This document shows, one piece after another, positions 8,950 through 17,390 of a DNA stretch of 64,000 nucleotides. Origin of the DNA: an uncultured Bacteroidota bacterium (GTDB lineage: Bacteria; Bacteroidota; Bacteroidia; Flavobacteriales; Flavobacteriaceae); the NCBI GenBank assembly GCA_902606555.1, contig CACLGQ010000003.1:1-64000 (forward strand), in the 5' to 3' direction. The translations under genes were made by a program, and so were the position numbers. The first letter of the stretch is position 1, and the number at the start of each line of letters is the position of its first letter. Under the pieces are notes generated by a model that saw only the letters and a list, made by a program, of their open reading frames with translations, was not told the origin of the DNA and searched no databases.

Positions 8950-9711
8950 ATGAGGTTTAATATTTGGTTATTTTTTATATTAATTATTTTTTCTCAATTG
9001 TTCTATGCACAAGAAAGGGTTGTTGGAGTTATTGAAAATGATGCAGATTCAAAACCAATTTCAAATGTCCATGTGATTAATTTGAATTCTGTTGTTGGAA
9101 CAATAAGTAACAAGGAAGGAGTTTTTGAAATAGATGCCAATGTAAACGATACTCTTTTCTTTTCATATCTAGGTTTTAAATCAATCAAAATAAGAGTCAC
9201 TAATGACCTAATAAGGTTTAAGAATACTAAAATCAAACTAACTGAACTTGCTTACGCTTTAGAGGAGATTATTGTCACACCATATAAATTGACTGGATAT
9301 CTTGAAATCGATGCCAAAAATGTTCCAATTAGTAATTCATACAGATACAGCATACCTGGGTTGCCAACAAAAGGATATGAAGCTGGTTCAAGAAATCCAG
9401 GTGCAATTAGTAAAGTTTTTGGAGCAATCTTCAATCCCGTTGATTTTCTTTACAATCTGTTTGGTAAAAAGCCCAAACAGTTAAAAAAATTACAGTTGAT
9501 GAAAGACGATTTCAGAATAAGAGAGCTTTTAAATACTAAGTTTGACAGAGAAACATTAGTTGAACTGCTTCAAATTCAAAAATTTGATTTAGATGAAATT
9601 TTAAGAAATTGTAGTTATTCAGAAAGTTTTATTGTAGGTGCCAACGATTTACAAATTCTTGAAGCCATCAGCCAATGTTATGAAGAATTTAAGTTATTAA
9701 ACAGAAAGTAA
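8950..9711 (+). CDS. secreted carboxypeptidase-regulatory-domain-like protein
   Basis: The protein has 253 residues. A signal peptide covers residues 1-20 (FNIWLFFILIIFSQLFYAQ, cleavage likely after the AQ). Residues ~22-100 form a CarboxypepD_reg-like beta-sandwich: VVGVIENDADSKPISNVHV, GTISNKEGVFEIDA and LFFSYLGFKSIKIRV, then LEEIIVTPYKLTG, which resembles the segment leading into a TonB-receptor plug. No beta-barrel follows, so this is not a full TonB-dependent receptor. The C-terminal half is charged and of unknown function. Similar proteins lie upstream of purB in flavobacteria. Probably an envelope protein; exact role unknown. Confidence 0.7.
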   Translation: MRFNIWLFFILIIFSQLFYAQERVVGVIENDADSKPISNVHVINLNSVVGTISNKEGVFEIDANVNDTLFFSYLGFKSIKIRVTNDLIRFKNTKIKLTELAYALEEIIVTPYKLTGYLEIDAKNVPISNSYRYSIPGLPTKGYEAGSRNPGAISKVFGAIFNPVDFLYNLFGKKPKQLKKLQLMKDDFRIRELLNTKFDRETLVELLQIQKFDLDEILRNCSYSESFIVGANDLQILEAISQCYEEFKLLNRK

Positions 9712-9732
9712 TCTCTAATAATTATTTAAGCT

Positions 9733-9740
9733 TATCTTTG
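9733..9740 (+). promoter_or_regulatory. candidate -7 box upstream of purB
   Basis: TATCTTTG fits TAnnTTTG exactly and sits 13 bases before the purB ATG. No TTG is found 17-22 bases upstream of it, so only one of the two boxes is supported. Confidence 0.4.
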
Positions 9741-9753
9741 CATTTTTAATTTT

Positions 9754-11091
9754 ATGAATAAAAATTCAACAAATGCTATCTCACCAATTGATGGAAGATA
9801 CTCTAATCAGACGATGCATCTTTCAGAATTTTTCTCTGAAAAAGCATTGATTAAGTATAGATTGAAAGTTGAAGTTGAATACTTTATTAAATTAACATTA
9901 ACTGGAATTGATCAACTTAAAAACTGGAATGTAAAAAATAATTCTAGATTAAGAGATATTTACAAAAACTTTGATAATAATGGCTGCGTTCAAGTTAAAA
10001 CCATCGAAAAAATTACCAATCATGACGTCAAAGCAGTAGAATATTTTTTAAAGGAAAAATTTAAATCATTAGGTTATGAGGAATATTCTGAATTCATTCA
10101 TTTTGGACTAACCTCTCAAGACATAAACAACACTGCTATTCCACTTTCTTTTAAGGAATACATTGTAAATTATTATAAATTATTTGATGTTCTGTTATCT
10201 AAACTGAAAAGTAAGGCTAAAGAATATAAAGAAATTACTATGTTGGCCAAAACTCATGGTCAACCTGCATCACCAACAAGGTTGGGTAAGGAATTTGAGG
10301 TATTTATTGTCAGAATTGAAGAACAATTAGAAAATCTTAAACAAATTCCATTTTCTGCTAAGTTTGGTGGAGCGACAGGAAATTTTAATGCTCACCATCT
10401 TGCCTATCCAGAAACTGATTGGAGAAGATTTGCTCAATCTTTTGTTAGTGATATGGGCTTAAAGTTATCATTTCCAACAACACAGATTGAGCATTATGAT
10501 AATCTTGCTGCAATTTTTGATAATTTAAAAAGAATCAATTCAATTTTAATTGATTTTAATCAAGACATGTGGCTTTATATCTCCATGGATTATTTTAAAC
10601 AAAAAATTAAAAAAGGTGAAATTGGTTCATCAGCCATGCCTCACAAAGTTAATCCAATTGATTTTGAGAACTCGGAGGGTAATCTGGGATTAGCAAACTC
10701 ATTATTTAATCATTTATCTTCAAAGCTGCCTGTATCAAGATTACAAAGAGATTTAACTGATAGTACAGTTTTAAGAAACATTGGCGTTCCAATTGCTCAC
10801 ACAGTTATAGGACTTAATTCTATCATCAAGGGTCTTGATAAAATTTTTGTAAATAAGGAAAAAATTGATGAGGATCTAGAAAATAATTGGATTGTCATCT
10901 CTGAGGGAATTCAAACGATTCTTAGAAGAGAGGGGTATTCAAAACCTTACGAAGCACTAAAAGATTTAACTAGAAATAATAAAAAAATTGATAAATCAAC
11001 ATTTACTAAGTTTATTGATTCACTAAACGTAAGTCAAGAAATTAAAAATGAACTTAAAGAAATAACACCTTATAATTATACTGGAATTTGA
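9754..11091 (+). CDS. purB: adenylosuccinate lyase
   Basis: The 445-residue enzyme of the fumarase/aspartase superfamily acts twice in purine synthesis, on SAICAR and on adenylosuccinate. Conserved regions are present: ISPIDGRYSNQT at the N-terminus, EFIHFGLTSQDINNTA, AKTHGQPASPTRLGKEF with the active-site His, and the mobile signature loop GSSAMPHKVNPIDFEN (around residues 290-305). The length and the SPIDGRY start mark the long E. coli-type PurB. Its stop codon overlaps the TTG start of the next gene (TTGA). Confidence 0.97.
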   Translation: MNKNSTNAISPIDGRYSNQTMHLSEFFSEKALIKYRLKVEVEYFIKLTLTGIDQLKNWNVKNNSRLRDIYKNFDNNGCVQVKTIEKITNHDVKAVEYFLKEKFKSLGYEEYSEFIHFGLTSQDINNTAIPLSFKEYIVNYYKLFDVLLSKLKSKAKEYKEITMLAKTHGQPASPTRLGKEFEVFIVRIEEQLENLKQIPFSAKFGGATGNFNAHHLAYPETDWRRFAQSFVSDMGLKLSFPTTQIEHYDNLAAIFDNLKRINSILIDFNQDMWLYISMDYFKQKIKKGEIGSSAMPHKVNPIDFENSEGNLGLANSLFNHLSSKLPVSRLQRDLTDSTVLRNIGVPIAHTVIGLNSIIKGLDKIFVNKEKIDEDLENNWIVISEGIQTILRREGYSKPYEALKDLTRNNKKIDKSTFTKFIDSLNVSQEIKNELKEITPYNYTGI

Positions 11092-11579
11092 AACTAACAA
11101 AGATTCATTTTGTTGTCGCAATTATAATTATTGCTATCTCATCAAGACTAATTCCACATCCACCAAATTTTACACCTATTACTGCAGTAGCACTTTTTTC
11201 AATAATTCATTTTAAAAACAAGTACTTAGGTATATTATTGCCCATATTTTGCCTGTTTATCTCTGATCTTATAATTGGAATATCAATAATAAATTTGTTT
11301 GTATACTTCTCATTTTTATTAATTAGCTGCGTTGGCTACTTTTTTGGTAAAATAAATATAAAATCTGTTTTACTTTCAAGTTTAATTTTCTTTATAATTA
11401 CAAATTTTGGTGTTTGGCTAATTGGTTACCCAAAAACAATTAAGGGTTTTATAAGTTGTTATATTGCTGCAATACCATTCTTTGGATGGACAATTGCTGG
11501 AGATTTATTTTACTCTTACACCTCTAAGCTATCATTGAGTTTTTTTAAAGGAAAATTATTTTCTATTCCTTCAAATTAG
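11088..11579 (+). CDS. DUF6580-like membrane protein
   Basis: This is a 163-residue, strongly hydrophobic protein with about five membrane segments. Near the N-terminus it has SSRLIPHPPNFTPITAVALF, the hallmark of the DUF6580 family of putative membrane transport proteins (ECF transporter S-component-like topology). The start is a TTG overlapping the purB stop, so translation is likely coupled. The 3' end overlaps the convergent rmuC by 17 bases. The substrate is not known; a vitamin or nucleobase carrier is possible but unsupported. Confidence 0.65.
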   Translation: MKLTKIHFVVAIIIIAISSRLIPHPPNFTPITAVALFSIIHFKNKYLGILLPIFCLFISDLIIGISIINLFVYFSFLLISCVGYFFGKINIKSVLLSSLIFFIITNFGVWLIGYPKTIKGFISCYIAAIPFFGWTIAGDLFYSYTSKLSLSFFKGKLFSIPSN

Positions 11580-12669
11580 GTTTATCAATAATTTCATTAT
11601 CAAGATTAAGTTTAATTTTTCCATTTGAAATCCTCGATATATCCTTGTCAATTTTTCCAAATTCGTCGGAAGTTTTGTTATAGTGATTAACAACAGTTTT
11701 TAGAGTGTTGCCTAACTTATCATGGTAAAGCTGATAACTGGATAAATGATTTGAAAGGTTTCTTACATTTTTAATAACTGTATCAATTTCTTTTTCAAAT
11801 TTTAAATTGTTCAATGCTTTCATAGTTATTTGTAACATTGGAAACAGACTCATTGGGGAAACTATCATTACTTTTTTTAGATATGCGTAAGAAACAAGTT
11901 CATTAGAATTTATTTTTAAACTCCCTACTCTACTATTAAGCAAGTCTTGATATAGTCCATCTGCAGGGATAAACATAAATGCATAGTCTAAAGTTTTTTC
12001 TTGTGGTTTTATATATTTCGATGTCTCATCAATTCTTGATTTAATGTCTTCTTTAAATTTTTTCTCTAAAACTTTTATTTCATTTTCATCACTGCTTTCT
12101 ATCATTCTATTATAATTATCTAATGAAAATTTAGCATCTATTGGAATAATGTTATCATTTACCTTTATAATTGCATCCACCATCTCACCATTTTTAAAAG
12201 AATATTGCATTTGAAATATTTCTGGTGGCAAAACATTTGAGAGTAAATTCTCTAACTGTATTTCACCAAAAATACCTCGCTGTTTTTGATTTCCTAAGAT
12301 CTTTTCAAGAGATTTCATTTGGTTTGCAAAACTTAAAACCTGTTCATTTGTTCCTTTAATTTTTGCAAGCTCATTAGTAACATCTTTAATAATCTTGTTA
12401 GAGTCAGCAAATTGTTTTTGCATAGTAGATTTTGATGATATTTGAAAATCTGAAATTTCCTTATTTATAATCTTTAATTTAGATTCTATTTCCAGTCTGC
12501 TTTTTTCTGAATTATCGCTTATTTCTTTTCTAATATTTTGAATTTGATTTGACAAATTATTAGAAAGCTGAATAATTACATCAGAATTCCCTCCATTACT
12601 ATTACGGTACATGAGACCAATCAATATTGAGATGATAATAACAAGAACTATTATGATAATTAATTCCAA
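11563..12669 (-). CDS. rmuC: DNA recombination protein RmuC
   Basis: The protein has 368 residues: an N-terminal transmembrane helix (ELIIIIVLVIIISILIGLMY), a long coiled-coil region (about 25-125), then the RmuC nuclease-like domain with KQRGIFGEIQLENLLSN, MVDAIIKVNDNIIPIDAKF (restriction-endonuclease-like Asp and Lys) and YAFMFIPADGLYQDLL. RmuC limits inversions at short repeats in E. coli; its exact activity is not settled. It starts 3 bases after carB ends, on the same strand. Confidence 0.93.
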   Translation of the reverse strand: MELIIIIVLVIIISILIGLMYRNSNGGNSDVIIQLSNNLSNQIQNIRKEISDNSEKSRLEIESKLKIINKEISDFQISSKSTMQKQFADSNKIIKDVTNELAKIKGTNEQVLSFANQMKSLEKILGNQKQRGIFGEIQLENLLSNVLPPEIFQMQYSFKNGEMVDAIIKVNDNIIPIDAKFSLDNYNRMIESSDENEIKVLEKKFKEDIKSRIDETSKYIKPQEKTLDYAFMFIPADGLYQDLLNSRVGSLKINSNELVSYAYLKKVMIVSPMSLFPMLQITMKALNNLKFEKEIDTVIKNVRNLSNHLSSYQLYHDKLGNTLKTVVNHYNKTSDEFGKIDKDISRISNGKIKLNLDNEIIDKPNLKE

Positions 12670-12672
12670 AAT

Positions 12673-15522
12673 TTACTTTGTTAAGTACATTTTTCTTCTT
12701 GAATATAATTCATAGAAATCATCATCTTTTAAATCATCAATGAATAGTATACTTTCACCAGTACTTTTCATTTCTGGGCCTAAATTTTTATTGACATTTG
12801 GAAATTTACTGAATGAAAAAACAGGTTGTTTAATAGCAAAACCTTCAAGATTAGGTTTAAACTTAAAATCATCAATTTTATTTTTTCCTAACATTATTTT
12901 AGTTGCATAATTAACATATGGCTGTTTGTATGCTTTTGAAATGAATGGAACTGTTCTTGAAGCTCTTGGATTGGCCTCTATTATGTAAACTATTTCACTC
13001 TTGATCGCAAATTGAATATTTATTAATCCTACAGTATTAAGTGCTAAAGCAATTTTCTTTGTATGATCTTTAATTTGCTGCATTACAAAATCACCTAAAT
13101 TAAATGGAGGAAGTGTAGCATTAGAGTCTCCTGAATGAATTCCACATGGCTCGATGTGTTCCATTATACCAATAATTTGAACCTTTTCACCATCACATAT
13201 TGCGTCAGCTTCTGCTTCGATAGCACCATCCAAGTAATGATCCAATAAAAGTTTATTATTTGGAATTTTTTGGAGTAAATCTACAACATGAGCCTCCAAG
13301 TCTTCTTTGTTAATCACAATCTTCATCCCTTGACCACCTAAAACATAGGATGGTCTTACCAGAATCGGAAAATTTAAGGAATCTGCTAGTTTTAGAGCTT
13401 GATCTGCTGTTTCTGCAACTCCAAATTCCGGATATGGGATATTATTTTTTTTCAACAACTCAGAAAATGAACCTCTATCTTCAGCAAGATCCAAAGATTT
13501 GTAGGTAGTTCCAATTATCTTGATTCCATATCTGTCAAGCTTTTCTGCTAATTTTAAAGCTGTCTGTCCACCTAATTGAACTATTACACCCTCCGGCTTT
13601 TCATGATGAATAATATCATATATATGTTCCCAAAAAACTGGCTCAAAATATAATTTATCAGCAACATCAAAATCGGTGGAAACAGTCTCTGGATTACAAT
13701 TTATCATGATAGTTTCATAACCACATTCAGATGCTGCCAGTACTCCATGAACACAACAATAATCAAACTCAATTCCCTGACCTATGCGGTTTGGACCAGA
13801 TCCTAAAACAATAATTTTCTTTTTATTTGTTGATAAGCTCTCATTTTGAGTATAAGTAATTCCTTTTTTATCTGTTATTTCTTGTTCGAAAGTAGAGTAA
13901 TAGTAAGGCGTAAGAGCTTTAAATTCTGCAGCACAAGTATCTACTAATTTATAGACTCTATTAATATTATTTTCTTTTCTCTTTTTATAAACTTCACTTT
14001 CAAAACAATCTAGCATATGTGCAATTTGTCTATCTGCAAAACCTTTTTGCTTAGCCTCAAGTAAAAGTTCTTTCGAGATATTTGATATATTATATTTTCC
14101 AATTTCATCTTCAATGTTTGATAATTCTTCATACTGTTTTAAAAACCACATGTCAATTTTTGTGATTTCGTAAATTCTTTCAAGCGAAATACCAATTTTG
14201 ATGGCATCATAAATAACAAAAACTCTGTCCCAACTCGCATATTTTAATTTATTAATGATTGTATTATAATCCTTATAACCTTTTCCGTCTGCACCCAATC
14301 CATTTCTTTTTATTTCTAATGATTGTGTTGCCTTGTGCAAGGCTTCCTGGAATGACCTACCTATCGCCATAACCTCGCCAACAGCTTTCATTTGTAATCC
14401 TAATGTTCTTTCTGATCCTTCAAATTTATCGAAGTTCCATCTTGGGATTTTAACAATAACATAATCCAAGGTGGGTTCGAATAATGCTGAGGTTGATTTT
14501 GTAATTTGATTATCTAATTCATCAAGAGAATATCCAATTGCTAATTTACTTGCAACTTTAGCAATAGGATAACCAGTAGCCTTGGATGCTAAAGCAGAGG
14601 ATCTTGAAACACGAGGATTAATTTCGATTGCAATTATATCCTCATTTTCATCAGGGCTAACTGCAAATTGTACATTACACCCACCTGCAAAATCACCAAT
14701 ACTTCGCATCATTTTAATTGCCATATCCCTCATTTTCTGATAAGTGGTATCAGACAAAGTCATGGCTGGAGCAACTGTTATTGAATCTCCAGTATGAATA
14801 CCCATAGGGTCCATGTTTTCAATAGTACAAATAATAACAACATTATCATTTTTGTCTCTCAATAATTCCAGTTCATATTCCTTCCATCCAATTAAAGCTT
14901 TATCAATCATTACCTCATGTATTGGTGATGCTTCTAAGCCTCTGTTGAGCAGTGTGTCAAATTTCTCTTTTTCGTAAACAATAGAAGCTCCTGTACCACC
15001 CAAGGTAAATGATGGTCTGACACATAGTGGGAACCCAAATTCTTGAGCAATTTCTTTTCCCTTTAAAAAAGACGTTGCTGTCTCTGAAGGAGCATATGGA
15101 ATATTAATTTTTTCAAGTAACAGTCTAAATTTTTCCCTATCCTCAGTAATTTGAATTGCATCAATATCAACTCCAATAATTTCTACATTAAATTCTTCCC
15201 AAATACCCTTTTCACCAGCCTCTATACATAAATTTAGGGCAGTTTGACCACCCATTGTTGGTAAGACAGCATCAACTTTATGCTTTTTTAAAATCTTTTT
15301 AATTGAATTTGTATTGAGCGGTAGCAGATAAATGTGGTCAGCCATCACCGGATCAGTCATAATAGTAGCAGGATTTGAATTTATAAGTATAGTTTCAATT
15401 CCATCTTCTTTTAACGACCTTAGTGCTTGAGACCCAGAATAATCAAACTCACATGCCTGTCCAATAATAATTGGTCCTGAACCGATTATGAGAATACTTT
15501 TAAGATCTTTTCTAAGAGGCAT
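12673..15522 (-). CDS. carB: carbamoyl-phosphate synthase large subunit
   Basis: The 949-residue subunit makes carbamoyl phosphate from bicarbonate, ammonia and two ATP for pyrimidine and arginine synthesis. Two homologous ATP-grasp halves are visible: IIIGQACEFDYSGSQAL and VRPSFTLGGTGASIVYE in the first, VLGSGPNRIGQGIEFDYCC and VRPSYVLGGQGMKIVI in the second. The sequence stops soon after LGPEMKSTGESILFID, where the ~1070-residue E. coli protein continues into its MGS-like allosteric domain. That C-terminal domain is therefore absent, as is usual in Bacteroidota, so UMP/ornithine control of the E. coli kind is not expected. The partner carA is about 33 kb away at 48724. Confidence 0.96.
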   Translation of the reverse strand: MPLRKDLKSILIIGSGPIIIGQACEFDYSGSQALRSLKEDGIETILINSNPATIMTDPVMADHIYLLPLNTNSIKKILKKHKVDAVLPTMGGQTALNLCIEAGEKGIWEEFNVEIIGVDIDAIQITEDREKFRLLLEKINIPYAPSETATSFLKGKEIAQEFGFPLCVRPSFTLGGTGASIVYEKEKFDTLLNRGLEASPIHEVMIDKALIGWKEYELELLRDKNDNVVIICTIENMDPMGIHTGDSITVAPAMTLSDTTYQKMRDMAIKMMRSIGDFAGGCNVQFAVSPDENEDIIAIEINPRVSRSSALASKATGYPIAKVASKLAIGYSLDELDNQITKSTSALFEPTLDYVIVKIPRWNFDKFEGSERTLGLQMKAVGEVMAIGRSFQEALHKATQSLEIKRNGLGADGKGYKDYNTIINKLKYASWDRVFVIYDAIKIGISLERIYEITKIDMWFLKQYEELSNIEDEIGKYNISNISKELLLEAKQKGFADRQIAHMLDCFESEVYKKRKENNINRVYKLVDTCAAEFKALTPYYYSTFEQEITDKKGITYTQNESLSTNKKKIIVLGSGPNRIGQGIEFDYCCVHGVLAASECGYETIMINCNPETVSTDFDVADKLYFEPVFWEHIYDIIHHEKPEGVIVQLGGQTALKLAEKLDRYGIKIIGTTYKSLDLAEDRGSFSELLKKNNIPYPEFGVAETADQALKLADSLNFPILVRPSYVLGGQGMKIVINKEDLEAHVVDLLQKIPNNKLLLDHYLDGAIEAEADAICDGEKVQIIGIMEHIEPCGIHSGDSNATLPPFNLGDFVMQQIKDHTKKIALALNTVGLINIQFAIKSEIVYIIEANPRASRTVPFISKAYKQPYVNYATKIMLGKNKIDDFKFKPNLEGFAIKQPVFSFSKFPNVNKNLGPEMKSTGESILFIDDLKDDDFYELYSRRKMYLTK

Positions 15523-15544
15523 CTTTGTGGTTTACCAATATATC

Positions 15545-15583
15545 AAAAAAAAGGTGTTACTAAAATTGCAACACCCTTTTTTT
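15545..15583 (-). terminator. hairpin terminator downstream of rpmH
   Basis: GGTGTT (15553-15558) pairs with AACACC (15570-15575) around an 11-base loop, flanked by an A8 run at 15545-15552 and a T7 run. On the minus strand the A8 run becomes the U tract, so it ends rpmH transcription before carB. It may act in both directions. Confidence 0.6.
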
Positions 15584-15599
15584 ATTAATTTTTATTAAC

Positions 15600-15758
15600 T
15601 CATTTCTTATGGCTAGGTTCACTTGAAACACTTAATTTTTTACGTCCCTTTTTTCTTCTTGCTGACAACACCTTTCTACCCTCAGCAGTAGACATTCTTT
15701 CTCTAAAACCATGTTTATTTTTTCTTTTCCTATTAGATGGCTGAAATGTTCTTTTCAT
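15600..15758 (-). CDS. rpmH: 50S ribosomal protein L34
   Basis: This 52-residue very basic protein was found by translating the gap between carB and the TPR gene. It begins [20 protein letters not shown] and continues with [20 protein letters not shown], the universal L34 pattern. The C-terminal tail ([12 protein letters not shown]) is a few residues longer than in E. coli, as in other flavobacteria. No rnpA or dnaA is next to it, so the classical dnaA-rpmH-rnpA cluster is not kept here. Confidence 0.96.
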   Translation of the reverse strand: MKRTFQPSNRKRKNKHGFRERMSTAEGRKVLSARRKKGRKKLSVSSEPSHKK

Positions 15759-15851
15759 GGGGAAAAATTTTTAAATTTCGGCTAAATATACAATAAATTA
15801 ATTTTAAAGATTATATAAAATTCTTTTTTTACTTTTACCTAAAACAACTAT

Positions 15852-16367
15852 ATGTTTAATAAAGTCTTTAAGTTAATATTATGCTTTGCAATTTTGGGAT
15901 TTTCAATTCAACAATTCATTGGCAACAATACTGGAAATGGAATTGCATTAATATTTTTGTCATTAACATTTCTTCTATTGTATTTTAAAAATGAAATACT
16001 GATTTTAGCCTTTCTTAGAATGAGAAAACAAGATTTTCAGGGCACAGAAAAATGGTTATTAAAAATTAAAAATCCAGAATCAGCATTAATAAAAAAACAA
16101 GTAGGCTACTACAACTATTTATTTGGTATTGTTTATTCACAGAGAAACTTAACAACCGCAGAGAAATATTTTAAAAAAGCTATTTCTTATGGTTTAAATA
16201 TGAATCAAGACCTTGCTATGGCAAAATTAAGTTTAGCAGGAATTTTAATGCAAAAAAGAAGAAAAAGAGAGGCAACACTACTTTTAAATGAAGCAAAAAA
16301 ACTCGATAAACATGGACTTATGACTCAGCAAATAAAGTTAATGCAAGCACAAATGAGGAAAATCTAA
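15852..16367 (+). CDS. membrane-anchored TPR-like protein
   Basis: The protein has 171 residues: two N-terminal membrane helices (about residues 5-22 and 28-47, separated by a short polar loop) and a soluble helical C-terminal half that reads as TPR units (YYNYLFGIVYSQRNLTTAEK, YFKKAISYGLNMNQDLAMAK, LSLAGILMQKRRKREATLLL). TPR proteins are protein-interaction scaffolds; the partner is unknown. Similar small proteins are found in flavobacteria without a known role. Its 3' end overlaps the convergent hydrolase gene by 4 bases. Confidence 0.65.
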   Translation: MFNKVFKLILCFAILGFSIQQFIGNNTGNGIALIFLSLTFLLLYFKNEILILAFLRMRKQDFQGTEKWLLKIKNPESALIKKQVGYYNYLFGIVYSQRNLTTAEKYFKKAISYGLNMNQDLAMAKLSLAGILMQKRRKREATLLLNEAKKLDKHGLMTQQIKLMQAQMRKI

Positions 16368-17029
16368 TTTTCAGAGATAATTTTTGGAAGGTTTTCATTA
16401 AACCAACCTGCCTTTCTCAGAATTATTGCATGAGTCCCTCCCTTTAAAAAAATTGCCTTTTTAATGTAGATGGACGGAAAAACCAAATCATGAGATCCAT
16501 GTATATGAATTATTTTTTTTGGAGGATTGTCTTGATTCCAATTAACCATCTTATCAATTGACCATTTTAAATAGTTCTCATCCCTGACAGATAAATATTT
16601 TCTATACAACTCAATTCTATTTCTAACTATTGGCCCAAAAACAAAAAGGGCTAGTGCTTCAAAATCATTTATCCATCTACTATTAAAAAATTTGTATGCT
16701 TTTGTTGTTCTACTAAGTTGCATCATCAATGGTAATTCGTTTCTATTTTTTACACTTGAAACAATAATTATTTTAAAAACTTTAATAAATTTAGATATTT
16801 CTTGAACAATTATTCCACCGAAAGAAACCCCAATTAGAACTATTTTTTCACCTTTAATTTTTTTTGAAAATCTTAATGAATAATTTTCAATTGACTCATC
16901 GCCAATTGGTATTTCCCAATCAAGATAATGTATATTAAAATTTTGAGGAAGACTTATAAAATCAAAAATTTTAGAATTTGCTGCCATTCCAGGCATCATG
17001 TAAACATCGTATATGTTAACTTGATTCAT
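16364..17029 (-). CDS. alpha/beta hydrolase
   Basis: The 221-residue protein has the alpha/beta-hydrolase pattern: MPGMAANSKIF near the N-terminus (oxyanion-hole region), the nucleophile elbow GVSFGG with Ser69, a likely acid Asp181 in HIHGSHDLVFP and His200 in KGGTHAIIL. The order nucleophile-acid-His is intact, so it should be an active enzyme. A small lid region lies between about residues 95 and 160. It is short for the superfamily and the substrate is not deducible. Confidence 0.75.
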   Translation of the reverse strand: MNQVNIYDVYMMPGMAANSKIFDFISLPQNFNIHYLDWEIPIGDESIENYSLRFSKKIKGEKIVLIGVSFGGIIVQEISKFIKVFKIIIVSSVKNRNELPLMMQLSRTTKAYKFFNSRWINDFEALALFVFGPIVRNRIELYRKYLSVRDENYLKWSIDKMVNWNQDNPPKKIIHIHGSHDLVFPSIYIKKAIFLKGGTHAIILRKAGWFNENLPKIISEN

Positions 17030-17060
17030 AATTTAATAATGTAAATCAATGCAAATTTTG

Positions 17061-17068
17061 TATATTTG
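17061..17068 (+). promoter_or_regulatory. candidate -7 box upstream of the GNAT gene
   Basis: TATATTTG is an exact TAnnTTTG match 31 bases before the ATG at 17100. No TTG lies at the right distance upstream, so support is partial. Confidence 0.4.
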
Positions 17069-17075
17069 TCTATCA

Positions 17076-17106
17076 CAAAAATAATAACTAACTAATTCAA
17101 TGTCAA
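17076..17106 (-). promoter_or_regulatory. candidate promoter for the alpha/beta hydrolase gene
   Basis: On the minus strand TTG (17106-17104), a 20-base spacer and TATTTTTG (17083-17076) fit the Bacteroidota consensus. It lies 46 bases before the hydrolase ATG and overlaps the start of the divergent GNAT gene. Confidence 0.45.
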
Positions 17107-17390
17107 CATTAAACATCAACGATAATAACTTTTTAAGGCAATTCGAAGTTAGTATAAATGGTCAGTTGGCAAAAGTTGAATATGCTTTACAGGAAAGAAA
17201 AATCTTTCTCACTAAAATTATATTACCAGAGAATACTACAGATGATTTTAAAGAAGAATTTTTAGTTCAAATTTTTGAAATTATTAAAGACAGGAAACTA
17301 AGAATGATGCCCACATCTTCAGAAATTAAAAGGTTTTTAAAAAGCAATAAAGAATATATGGATCTGCTACCTATTGGTGTAAGACTTTAG
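17100..17390 (+). CDS. minimal YjdJ-type GNAT-fold protein
   Basis: This 96-residue protein resembles the small YjdJ-type GNAT family (Acetyltransf_CG). The pattern is FLRQFEVSINGQLAKVEYAL, then KIFLTKIILPEN, an acidic stretch, and a second half EIIKDRKLRMMPTSSEIKRFLK, which in the family binds the acetyl-CoA pantetheine and phosphates. It ends with EYMDLLPIGVRL. The small size is normal for this subgroup, which keeps only the core of the GNAT fold. Substrate unknown. Its 3' end overlaps mtaB by 20 bases. Confidence 0.7.
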   Translation: MSTLNINDNNFLRQFEVSINGQLAKVEYALQERKIFLTKIILPENTTDDFKEEFLVQIFEIIKDRKLRMMPTSSEIKRFLKSNKEYMDLLPIGVRL

